Position numbers and translations under genes: made by a program
Shown here: positions 1 to 6,864 of the stretch, in pieces
How the letters are laid out: the number at the start of each line of letters is the position of its first letter
Position numbering within the stretch: position 1 is the stretch's first letter
Assembly: GCA_026692885.1 (NCBI GenBank)
Contig: JAPLNJ010000398.1
Location: 1-22,126, forward strand
Origin: Planctomycetota bacterium
Lineage (GTDB): Bacteria > Planctomycetota > Planctomycetia > Pirellulales > Pirellulaceae
Direction: 5' to 3'
DNA: 22,126 nucleotides
Notes under the pieces: generated by a model
What the model saw: only the letters and a program-made list of their open reading frames with translations
What the model was told of the DNA's origin: nothing
Database searches by the model: none

Positions 1-98
1 TGGCGTTGAGCAAGTGGGAGAAAATCAATCTCGGATCGACCATCCCGTCCCAACGTAAGCAAGCCTTCCCCAGCCCCAAACGCGGAATAGAAACGGGA

Positions 99-296
99 TC
101 AAATCAATCGGCCTTGACAGGCACAAACTGAACACGCCAGGTCGGACCACTTTTCCGTTTGCGTCGGCGTACTGGCGTCCGGATCGGCGGCCACCTGAGC
201 GGCGAATTGCACCAACCGTCGCGTGCGCCGCAGGTCTCCCAGTTCACAGCTACCGAATTGTTGTTGCGCCCACTTGTTCACGTCCAGTTCCAACAT
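99..296 (-). pseudogene. IS4/Tn5-like transposase, N-terminal remnant
   Basis: A reading frame from an ATG at 296 gives a start typical of IS4-family (Tn5-like) transposases: a WA..QFG segment, then ELGDLRRTRRLVQFA, then a KWSDL motif that in intact proteins leads into a KAAYRLF-like stretch. This match covers about 53 residues, to roughly position 138. The frame then reads unrelated residues and stops at 99. Intact members have about 400-470 residues, and the DDE catalytic core is absent, so this is a broken 5' end of an insertion sequence. No terminal inverted repeats or target duplication could be assigned. The family call is from memory of the N-terminal motif. Confidence 0.6.
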
Positions 297-540
297 TGCC
301 ACGTGCGTACCTCCATGCGTCGATGCTGGACTTCGCCTTCGTAGCCGCCAGGCCCGGCAACCGAAAACCGCCGTGGTTGCCTCTCCCATCTACTACGCAC
401 GAAATACACGCCTGGCTCACTCCACGATCAAACTTCCACCCACGACCACCCTTGCGAGTGCTATCACAGGTCGCTCGCCCGCCCTGGCAAGAGGACTCGC
501 TAGCTGGAAGAATGACGGTAATGCTCAGCTCTCCAGAGCC

Positions 541-756
541 GTGCAGTTCGACTTCGACTAGCCAAGCCGCTCACGATCTCTGACCGGGTTCAAAGCGTCA
601 AAACGCGACAGAGCGTATCCGGCACGGCTCTGGAGAGCCATGCTACGACGGTGCAGTTCGACTTCGACCAGCCAAACCGCTTACGATCTCTGCCCGCTCG
701 ACGCGGCAGGGCGTGACAGAACGTATCCCGCACGGCTCTGGAGAGCCGTGTTACGT
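541..756. repeat. Two tandem copies of a ~110-bp repeat carrying a hairpin
   Basis: Copy one begins at 541 and copy two at 651. Both open with GTGCAGTTCGACTTCGAC, continue through GCCAA.CCGCT.ACGATCTCTG, and close with a hairpin, at 623-642 and 731-750. The copy-two hairpin is CACGGCTCT-GG-AGAGCCGTG, a perfect 9-bp stem; copy one has one mismatch. The middle of the unit is diverged. A reverse-complement partial copy of the hairpin (15 bases) lies at 529-543, just before copy one. I recall similar GGCTCTGGAGAGCC elements as dispersed repeats in planctomycete genomes, but this was not checked. Confidence 0.75.
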
Positions 757-860
757 GGGTGACAACGCGGACCGAAATAACTTCCCGGTTGGGCCGTAAC
801 TCGCGGCGGATGGTAATGGACAGTGGCTCCGGTTCCAAGGGCCGCCTTGGTCGTCCGGTT

Positions 861-1088
861 GTCGGCTTCAGCCGACACCCTGTCTGCCACCAGCTTTAGC
901 TGGTGGGAACCGCTGCCCGCAGCATTTCCAGGAGCCGGCTTCAGCCGGGCTTCTCGATCTGGTTTCAACCCTTCGCGGGAATCCCGCCGGTTCGCCTGGA
1001 ACGCTGTCTAAAGACCTGAGGAGAAGTCCGGCTGAAGCCGGCTAAGGTGCGCGAGGCCCTCTCGACGGGGAGCCGGCTGAAGCCGGCT
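861..1088. repeat. Cluster of five short palindromes with TTCA/TGAA core
   Basis: Five small stem-loops share a central GC-TTCA-GC (or TTTA, or the reverse complement TGAA). They are at 861-876 (GTCGGC/GCCGAC arms), 887-906 (CCACCAGC/GCTGGTGG arms, TTTA loop), 935-948 (CCGGC/GCCGG arms), 1028-1041 and 1073-1086 (both in the opposite orientation). Stem bases differ between copies but pairing is kept. They lie just beyond the 3' end of sucD, so they could fold in its transcript. They resemble REP-type elements. Confidence 0.7.
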
Positions 1089-1140
1089 AACCAGCCTGCA
1101 AACCGGTCGCGCAGCGTTCGACGAAACCGGGTCAGAGTTC

Positions 1141-2025
1141 CTAGCTTGCGTTCTTCCGAGCAATCGCCCGCTGCATAGCTTGGCCCATGTCGGCGGGGCT
1201 ATCAGCGACCTCGATGCCGGCCTGGCGGAGGGCTGCGATCTTTTCGACCGCGGTGCCTTTGCCGCCGGAGATGATGGCCCCGGCGTGCCCCATGCGTTTG
1301 CCGGGCGGTGCAGTCCGTCCGGCAATGAAAGCGGCCATGGGCTTAGTGACATGCTGCTGGACGAAGGCCGCCGCCTCCTCTTCCGCCGTACCGCCGATCT
1401 CGCCGATCATCAGGATGGCTTCCGTCTGCGGATCGGCCTGGAAGAGTCTTAGCAGATCGATGAACGAAGTGCCCACGATCGGGTCGCCGCCCAAACCGAC
1501 GCAGGTGGTCTGACCGAGTCCCAGGTTGGTCGTCTGCCAAACCGCCTCGTAGGTCAATGTGCCGCTACGGCTCATCACGCCCACGCAGCCGCGGCGGTGA
1601 ATGTAGCCCGGCATGATGCCGATTTTGCACTCCTCGGCGGTGATGATGCCTGGACAATTGGGCCCAATCAGGGTCGCACCGGAACGTCGGACCAGGTCGT
1701 ACACCCGCACCATGTCCAGCACCGGGACGCCCTCCGTGATGGCCACGATCACCTCGATCCCCGCGTCGACCGCTTCCAGGATGGCATCGGCGGTGAACGC
1801 CGCCGGTACGAAGATCATGGTGGCCTTGGCATCGGTCTTGGCCACGGCCTCAGCCACCGTGTCGAATACCGGCAGACCTTCGAAAGTCTCTCCGCCCTTG
1901 CCCGGTGTAACGCCACCGACCAGCAGCGTTCCGTAGGCCAGGCAGCCCTTCGTGTGGAAAGCACCTGCTCGGCCCGTAATGCCCTGACAGATCACCCGCG
2001 TGTTTTTGTGGACAAGAATGCTCAT
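1141..2025 (-). CDS. sucD: Succinate-CoA ligase (ADP/GDP-forming), alpha subunit
   Basis: This is the alpha subunit of succinyl-CoA synthetase, the TCA-cycle enzyme that couples succinyl-CoA cleavage to nucleoside triphosphate synthesis in the cytoplasm. The 294 residues are the normal family length. The N-terminal CoA-binding Rossmann domain starts [20 protein letters not shown]. The ligase motif GPNCPGI is near residue 121, and the phosphorylated active-site histidine lies in GHAGAI (His247). The start ATG is preceded by an AAGGAAA ribosome-binding site. The gene begins 22 bases after the sucC stop on the same strand, so the two subunits are almost certainly co-transcribed. A cluster of palindromes follows the stop. 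The assignment is secure. Confidence 0.97.
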   Translation of the reverse strand: MSILVHKNTRVICQGITGRAGAFHTKGCLAYGTLLVGGVTPGKGGETFEGLPVFDTVAEAVAKTDAKATMIFVPAAFTADAILEAVDAGIEVIVAITEGVPVLDMVRVYDLVRRSGATLIGPNCPGIITAEECKIGIMPGYIHRRGCVGVMSRSGTLTYEAVWQTTNLGLGQTTCVGLGGDPIVGTSFIDLLRLFQADPQTEAILMIGEIGGTAEEEAAAFVQQHVTKPMAAFIAGRTAPPGKRMGHAGAIISGGKGTAVEKIAALRQAGIEVADSPADMGQAMQRAIARKNAS

Positions 2026-2047
2026 ACCGTTTCCTTAAACCGGTCCT

Positions 2048-3238
2048 TCAGGCACTCGCCGCGGCGGCTACGACTTTCTGCGCCGCGTCTGTCAGCCCAT
2101 CGGCGGCGATAATATTCACTCCGCTTTCAGCCAGGATCTGGCGACCTTCCTGGACCTCTGTGCCCTCCAAGCGAACCACCAGCGGCACGTTGAAGCCGAC
2201 CGTCTGGTAGGCTTCCAGAATCGCCTTGGCGATAGTCGTGCATTGCATGATGCCGCCAAAGATGTTTACCAACACGGCCTTCACGTTGGCATCGGCCAGC
2301 AGGATCTGAAACGCCTTGGTCACCTGCTCGGTGTTCGCCCCACCCCCGACGTCCAGAAAATTCGCCGGCTCTCCACCATGCCATTTGATGAGATCCATGG
2401 TGCTCATCGCCAACCCGGCTCCGTTGACCAGACAGCCGATATTGCCGTCCATTTTCACGTAGCTCAACCCGGCTGTGGCGGCCTGGACTTCGTCGGGTTC
2501 TTCTTCGGTCAGGTCGCGAAGTTCCGCCAGTTCGGCGTGCCGGAACAGCCCGTTGTCGTCAAAGCTGATCTTCGCATCCAAGGCCAGCATTTCGTTTCGG
2601 GCCGTGAGCACCAGCGGATTGATCTCCACCAGACTGCAGTCGTAGTCGACGAAGGCCCTGCACATCGCCTGCATGAACTTGGCTGCCGACCGCACGGCAG
2701 CTCCGGCGATCCCCAGTTTCCAGCACAGCTTGCGGACTTGATAGCCTTCCAGGCCGACCTGCGGATCGAAAGACTCTTTGAAGATCAAATCCGGGGTTTC
2801 CGCCGCGACTTTTTCGATCTCCACGCCGCCTTCGCTGGAGACCATCAGTACCGGCCTGGCCGCGGCCCGGTCGATTACGATGCCCAGGTACAACTCGCGG
2901 GCGATGTGGCAGCCTTCCTCGACCAGCACTTGACGCACCGTCTTGCCCACGGCGCCAGTCTGGATCGTGACCAGTGTTTGGCCCAGCATTTTTTTCGCGA
3001 CCGCCGCGGCCTCGTCGCTACTTCGCACCAGTTGGACACCCCGCTGATCAGGATGCTCGCGAAAGGCTCCCTTACCGCGCCCGCCGGCGTGGATCTGGGC
3101 TTTGACGATAGCGACCGGGACGTTCAACTCGACAAACGCCAGGCGTGCTTCGTCGGGCGTTTTCGCGACACTGCCGCGCAAGACGGGCACGCCGGCATTG
3201 CGAAGGATCTGCTTGGCCTGAAACTCGTGAATTTTCAT
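2048..3238 (-). CDS. sucC: Succinate-CoA ligase, beta subunit
   Basis: This is the beta subunit of succinyl-CoA synthetase, which supplies the nucleotide-binding and succinate-binding parts of the alpha-beta complex. The 396 residues match the family. The protein opens with [13 protein letters not shown], typical of SucC, followed by an ATP-grasp fold. Visible motifs are GGRGKGAF (residues 52-59), EINPLV (205-210), NGAGLAM (272-278) and the C-terminal NIFGGI (325-330). The start is set by the conserved first residues; only a weak G-rich ribosome-binding site lies before it. It is the first gene of a two-gene operon with sucD. Nucleotide preference (ADP or GDP) cannot be read with confidence. 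Confidence 0.97.
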   Translation of the reverse strand: MKIHEFQAKQILRNAGVPVLRGSVAKTPDEARLAFVELNVPVAIVKAQIHAGGRGKGAFREHPDQRGVQLVRSSDEAAAVAKKMLGQTLVTIQTGAVGKTVRQVLVEEGCHIARELYLGIVIDRAAARPVLMVSSEGGVEIEKVAAETPDLIFKESFDPQVGLEGYQVRKLCWKLGIAGAAVRSAAKFMQAMCRAFVDYDCSLVEINPLVLTARNEMLALDAKISFDDNGLFRHAELAELRDLTEEEPDEVQAATAGLSYVKMDGNIGCLVNGAGLAMSTMDLIKWHGGEPANFLDVGGGANTEQVTKAFQILLADANVKAVLVNIFGGIMQCTTIAKAILEAYQTVGFNVPLVVRLEGTEVQEGRQILAESGVNIIAADGLTDAAQKVVAAAASA

Positions 3239-3373
3239 GGGGGAAGCCCCGCGTCAAGGATGGGTTACTCTGCCCGCAGCCGAGCACCAGCGTAACGAAA
3301 TCCGGCGAGGCCACAAGAGGACATCAAGGCATTACGGGGGCATTGTATCAGCAGGAGAAGTGCTTAGCGGTGA

Positions 3374-5488
3374 TCACCGGTCCAGGCCTGCCTCGCCGCT
3401 GGCCAGCAGTGCCCGCCAGATCTCTGACAAGGCCAGCGCTTCATCCAAGCGGTCGGCCAAGAGCAGCTTGGCCGCAGTCATTTCGCGCGGCGAAGGCAGG
3501 CGTCCTTGAGCAGACAGGAAGACGTGTTCGACCTTGCGTTCGGGCTTCAGCGGGCTGGTGGCCAATCGCTCCAACCAGCCATTTCCGGGCGTTGCTTGGG
3601 CGGTCTGCGGCTCGATGATCTCCAGGTTGCCCGTGTTCGTCCAGGTCCGCCGTCCGTAAAAACCAGCGGCGATGATGCCCGCTTCGCTGCCGTGGCTCTT
3701 GGGCCGCGAGTTCACCGCGAGCATCAAGGACTTGTACACGTCACGCGGCGGTTTACCTGGCAGATAGCAGCGGGCAAACAACGGCTGCCCACCTTTTTCC
3801 GGAGCATCCATCCAGCTTTCCGGCATCCGTCGATCCGACAGCCGGAAAGGCTCACTCAAGACAATCCAGCGAGTCAGCCCTTTCAGATCAAACTCGTGGG
3901 CGGCCAGTTCGTCGGACAGACGCTCGAATAACTGCGGCTGTGCGGGTGGATTGTGCGGGCCCAAGTCATCGACCGGCTGCACGAATCCGTAACCCAGCAG
4001 GGTCGCCCACAATCGATTCACCACGGCGCGCGGGAAGTCGTCCGCCAAGATCACCAGTTGGGCCAACTCCTGGCGACGGCGCACGTCACGCACTAGGCCG
4101 CTGTGAGGAACCTCGTAGCCATTGAGCGCCGGATACGCGATCCTCAGCCGGCCATCGGGCAACCGGTAGAAAATCTCTGCGTCCTTGGCTGCACCGCTTT
4201 CGCCCGGAAAGTCCGCGTCCGTCAAAGTCGCCACGTCCTGGCTTGGTCCGCGCTGCACTTGCATTTGCCGGAAGAACGCATTCAGTTGCCAGAACTCACC
4301 TTGTTCGCGTCCCGCTGTCGGCTGATCATGGCATTGGGTGCAGACCAACTGCCGCCCCAGGAACACTCGAGCGGTACGGTCCGTGGCCTCGACCGCTTGG
4401 TGGGCGGCACCCGCCACCAGGAAGTTCACGGCGCCGTTATAGTCCTCCGCACCCCGCCGGGTGCTGCCACTGGCCGAAAGCAGCTCCTGCACCAGCTTGT
4501 CGTACGGCTGGTTCGCCTGCAACGCAGCCTGGAGGTAGTCCTGCAACGGCTCACCATCGGCCGCGTGGTCTTTTCTTGCGTCGGATCCCAGCAACGTGGC
4601 CGCCCATAAGCCGGCCCAATGTCGGGCGTACTCGTCGCTGGCCAGCAACTGCTCGACCAAGCTCTGGCGTTTGTCGGCGATCTTGCTCTTGGCGAACCGA
4701 TCGATTTCGTCCTTGCTCGGCTCGCGCCCGATCAGCCGTTCGTACACGCGTTGGCACCACTGCATCTCGCCGACAGGCGGCGATGGAGTCACGCCGTGTT
4801 CACGCCACGCCTGCTTCAGCGCCTGGTCGACAAAAGCGATGATTTCCGAATCGGGGGATGGTTTGCGGAGCTTGCGTTGGGGTAGTGGCGGCCTCGGCGA
4901 ATCGCCCTTAGTGACTCTGGTCGATGCGAGACGCGGCGTCACCCGTTGCGGAGACCATTTCTCACGGGGTGTCCGTTCACGCGGCACGGCGACGACTTTC
5001 GGACCCGCTGGCCGAACGCCCCGGTGGGCTTGATTCGGCCGCCCCGACAACGTCGTTCCCGGTTGTTTGCTGTTTTCGAAACGTGCCACAGGCGGACCGT
5101 TGGGTTGCTCTTGGAGGACGTACACCAGCAGAGACGCGGCAGCCGCCAAGGTTCCGGCAGCCAATACCAGCCACCCGCTGGGTGCTCGTGAGCGACGATG
5201 CGGACGAGACCGCGGCGCCGGCTCTGCCAGCGGCTCGGCGAAGATGTCCGGCAGCGGCGGTGCCGCGAACTGCACCGGCGGAGGGGTGGGTGTGTAAGCC
5301 AGCGAGGCTTCGGGAGTAGTCAGCAGCGGAGACGCGGCGACGAACTCAGCGGCGGTGGTAAGTTCCACCTCGCCGCATCGAGTCTGCCAGGTTTGCAAGA
5401 TCTTGGCCGTCAGGTCCGGAGGGTAATGTCCACCGAGGACTTCCTCCAGATACGCGTCCAGAATTCGTTCCCTATTCGCCTCGTTCAC
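3374..5488 (-). CDS. Anti-sigma-like membrane protein with DUF1549/DUF1553 domains
   Basis: This is a 704-residue protein from a GTG at 5488. That start is chosen because AGGGG sits 7 bases upstream; an ATG at 5503 overlaps this site and is less likely. Residues 1-100 form a short acidic/helical head (RERILDAYLEEVLGGHYPPD), as I recall in planctomycete proteins encoded beside ECF sigma factors, plus a Pro-rich linker. One membrane segment lies near 105-125, followed by a basic, Pro-rich linker to about 210. The exported part is DUF1549-like (to about 405), with CTQCHDQP at 383-390, a CXXCH haem-c-type motif, then DUF1553-like (about 455-700). The gene overlaps the sigma gene by 17 bases, implying coupled translation and a regulator/partner relation. 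Anti-sigma activity and haem binding are inferences. The C-terminus lacks the usual EFLFNH-type ending. Confidence 0.85.
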   Translation of the reverse strand: MNEANRERILDAYLEEVLGGHYPPDLTAKILQTWQTRCGEVELTTAAEFVAASPLLTTPEASLAYTPTPPPVQFAAPPLPDIFAEPLAEPAPRSRPHRRSRAPSGWLVLAAGTLAAAASLLVYVLQEQPNGPPVARFENSKQPGTTLSGRPNQAHRGVRPAGPKVVAVPRERTPREKWSPQRVTPRLASTRVTKGDSPRPPLPQRKLRKPSPDSEIIAFVDQALKQAWREHGVTPSPPVGEMQWCQRVYERLIGREPSKDEIDRFAKSKIADKRQSLVEQLLASDEYARHWAGLWAATLLGSDARKDHAADGEPLQDYLQAALQANQPYDKLVQELLSASGSTRRGAEDYNGAVNFLVAGAAHQAVEATDRTARVFLGRQLVCTQCHDQPTAGREQGEFWQLNAFFRQMQVQRGPSQDVATLTDADFPGESGAAKDAEIFYRLPDGRLRIAYPALNGYEVPHSGLVRDVRRRQELAQLVILADDFPRAVVNRLWATLLGYGFVQPVDDLGPHNPPAQPQLFERLSDELAAHEFDLKGLTRWIVLSEPFRLSDRRMPESWMDAPEKGGQPLFARCYLPGKPPRDVYKSLMLAVNSRPKSHGSEAGIIAAGFYGRRTWTNTGNLEIIEPQTAQATPGNGWLERLATSPLKPERKVEHVFLSAQGRLPSPREMTAAKLLLADRLDEALALSEIWRALLASGEAGLDR

Positions 5489-6005
5489 CGATTTTCCCCT
5501 CAATGCACTTTTTCAGTTGTTTCTTGGCCCGCTGCATCAGGTTCTTGGCCCCGTGCTCGGTAATACCCAAAGTGGTCGCGATATCCGCCCTCGACCCACG
5601 ATCACGGAACCGCATCTCCAAGGCTTGGCGAGCCCGTTCTGTCAACTTCTGGAGGCACTCCTGAAGAGCCTCCAAAAGCACATCTCCATTGTCCTGTCCG
5701 GCCCACTTCTCCCACGCTTTGTCAAACTCGTCGATGTTCTCGACCGCGACGACCTTGCCGGCCCGTCGCTGCGCCGAAATGAACTGGTGAAAGGCCACTT
5801 TTCGCAGAAACGCGGCCCTGGCCGTGGAACCGTGGTCAACGAACGGCCGCTGCAGCACAGCCAGGAACGTCTCTTGCGTCAAATCGTCTGCCTGCGCCGG
5901 CTGACAGCCCAGCGCCCGCAAGTATCGCCACACACCCTGCTGATATGTCTCAATCAGCTCGGCAGGATCGAAACCTGTGGTCTCTGGCGTCGGCGCCATT
6001 GGCAT
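5472..6005 (-). CDS. ECF RNA polymerase sigma factor
   Basis: This is an extracytoplasmic-function sigma-70 family factor of 177 residues, the usual size. Region 2 spans about residues 14-82 with the core-binding stretch DDLTQETFLAVL (40-51). Region 4 spans about 115-168 with a helix-turn-helix (SRADIATTLGITEHGAKNL). No extra C-terminal sensor domain is present. ATG codons at 6005 and 5999 are both possible starts; neither has a strong ribosome-binding site. The 3' end overlaps the start of the membrane-anchored DUF1549/DUF1553 gene, which is the likely controller of this factor. The target promoters and signal are unknown, and no matching autoregulated promoter could be recognised upstream. 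Confidence 0.92.
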   Translation of the reverse strand: MPMAPTPETTGFDPAELIETYQQGVWRYLRALGCQPAQADDLTQETFLAVLQRPFVDHGSTARAAFLRKVAFHQFISAQRRAGKVVAVENIDEFDKAWEKWAGQDNGDVLLEALQECLQKLTERARQALEMRFRDRGSRADIATTLGITEHGAKNLMQRAKKQLKKCIEGKIGERGE

Positions 6006-6272
6006 GGTTCATCAAGTCTCTAAGCGAGCCACTGCCAAGAAAGTACTCAGTGTCGACTGGATTGCAGCGGCTGAAGGTATTCTCACTCCACGGCTTAGAA
6101 CATTCAATGCGTCCGCGAGAAGGAGGCCTGTGCGCTCACCCGTTTGTCCCAGGCGGCAGAATCAAATAAGAATGGCCCATTCCCGGTTGTTGCTTAGTGT
6201 GCATCGCAACTTAGCCGCTGCCAGCAAATCGTAACTGTCCGCGTAGAGAGAACTTAGCCGGCTTCGCCGGAA

Positions 6273-6344
6273 CCCTAATCTTTCGCCTTAATCTTTCCCT
6301 CCATTCCCATGCAGCCGGAGGAAGATTAAGGCGAAAGATTAGGG
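6273..6344. repeat. Inverted repeat with 23-bp perfect arms
   Basis: The arms at 6273-6295 and 6322-6344 are exact reverse complements over 23 bases, separated by 26 bases. Each arm contains the words TAATCTTTCGCCTTAATCTT or their complement. A further GAAAGATTAAG follows the right arm, so the AATCTTTC word occurs several times. A small CCGGC-TTC-GCCGG hairpin lies immediately to the left (about 6259-6271). This looks like a dispersed palindromic element rather than a terminator, because no T-tract follows either arm. Confidence 0.75.
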
Positions 6345-6472
6345 TGAAAGATTAAGTCGCCATTCATCGCAACCATCCCAGACTCGCCATCATTACAAAT
6401 TCCTATTGGATCAAGTTACGGCGGATCGCGACGGCTACGAACCGCGACACTTGTATTCTTCGCCGGTCCTTT

Positions 6473-6845
6473 ATCCGTGCTCTGACTCTGCCATCCGTGC
6501 GGGTCTTCGGCGTTGATCGTAACACTGCGAAATGCCGTCACTGCTGGCTGGTCCCGTCCGAGAAGCTCCCGACGTAAGTCGGTGAGAGCAGTCCCGCCAA
6601 CTCCTAACACCGCGGCGCCTCACCGAGTTCTCCCGACTCGTCGGCTGCCCGCCGCTTCCGGCGGCGGGCAGCCGACGAGTTGGGCCGGTCAGATCTGGGG
6701 CTCCGGGTTAGGCACAGGGCGGGAAACAAAGAGGTGCCCCTGCGCGAGAAGCGGAACCTTACGCCGCAGGGATTGGTGAGGACGTGGCGGCAGAGTCAGG
6801 TAGATCAGAATTGCTCCGCACGGATGACAGAGCCAGAGCACGGAT
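6473..6845. repeat. 373-bp segment bounded by 30-bp inverted repeats
   Basis: The left end (6473-6502) and the right end (6816-6845) are reverse complements at 28 of 30 positions, starting ATCCGTGCTCTG and ending CATCCGTGCGG. Within each end the word CATCCGTG/ATCCGTG is itself repeated. A further inverted match, CTGACTCTGCC at 6482-6492 against GGCAGAGTCAG at 6789-6799, lies inside. The interior has no protein frame that looks real. The arrangement resembles a small non-autonomous mobile element or two convergent copies of one repeat; no clear flanking target duplication was found. Confidence 0.6.
6636..6680. repeat. Strong hairpin, 20-bp perfect stem and 5-base loop
   Basis: ACTCGTCGGCTGCCCGCCGC at 6636-6655 pairs perfectly with 6661-6680 around a TTCCG loop. 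It lies about 185 bases past the stop of the minus-strand GH20-like gene and could stop or protect that transcript. No run of T follows on either strand, so a classical intrinsic terminator is not supported. A weaker CCGAC-GTAA-GTCGG hairpin lies nearby, to the left. Confidence 0.7.
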
Positions 6846-6864
6846 GATATTTCTTTCGCGGTCC

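Larger units (their letters stand above)
297..1140. other. Gene-free stretch filled with short repeats
   Basis: No reading frame here resembles a protein. The stretch holds two diverged copies of a unit of about 108-110 bases (541-756), an inverted partial copy of its core (529-543), and five small palindromes with a TTCA/TTTA/TGAA centre (861-1088). These are listed separately. The region separates the transposase remnant from the 3' end of sucD and looks like a sink for repeats and decayed mobile DNA. Confidence 0.6.
6006..6864. other. Non-coding region with three inverted-repeat structures
   Basis: About 860 bases lie between the sigma-factor start and the end of the GH20-like gene. No convincing protein frame is present. 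The region holds an inverted repeat at 6273-6344, a long-range pair of 30-base inverted repeats (6473-6502 and 6816-6845) and a strong hairpin at 6636-6680. It should also contain the promoter for the sigma-factor operon, but no clear -35/-10 pair was identified. Confidence 0.6.

Noticed and set aside
1..43. Minus-strand ATG at 43 reading MVDPRLIFSHLLNA off the left edge
   Set aside because: Only 14 codons are visible, the G-rich sequence before the ATG is too close to be a good ribosome-binding site, and no family can be recognised.
6636..6680. Classical intrinsic terminator
   Set aside because: The stem is strong but no T-tract follows on either strand.
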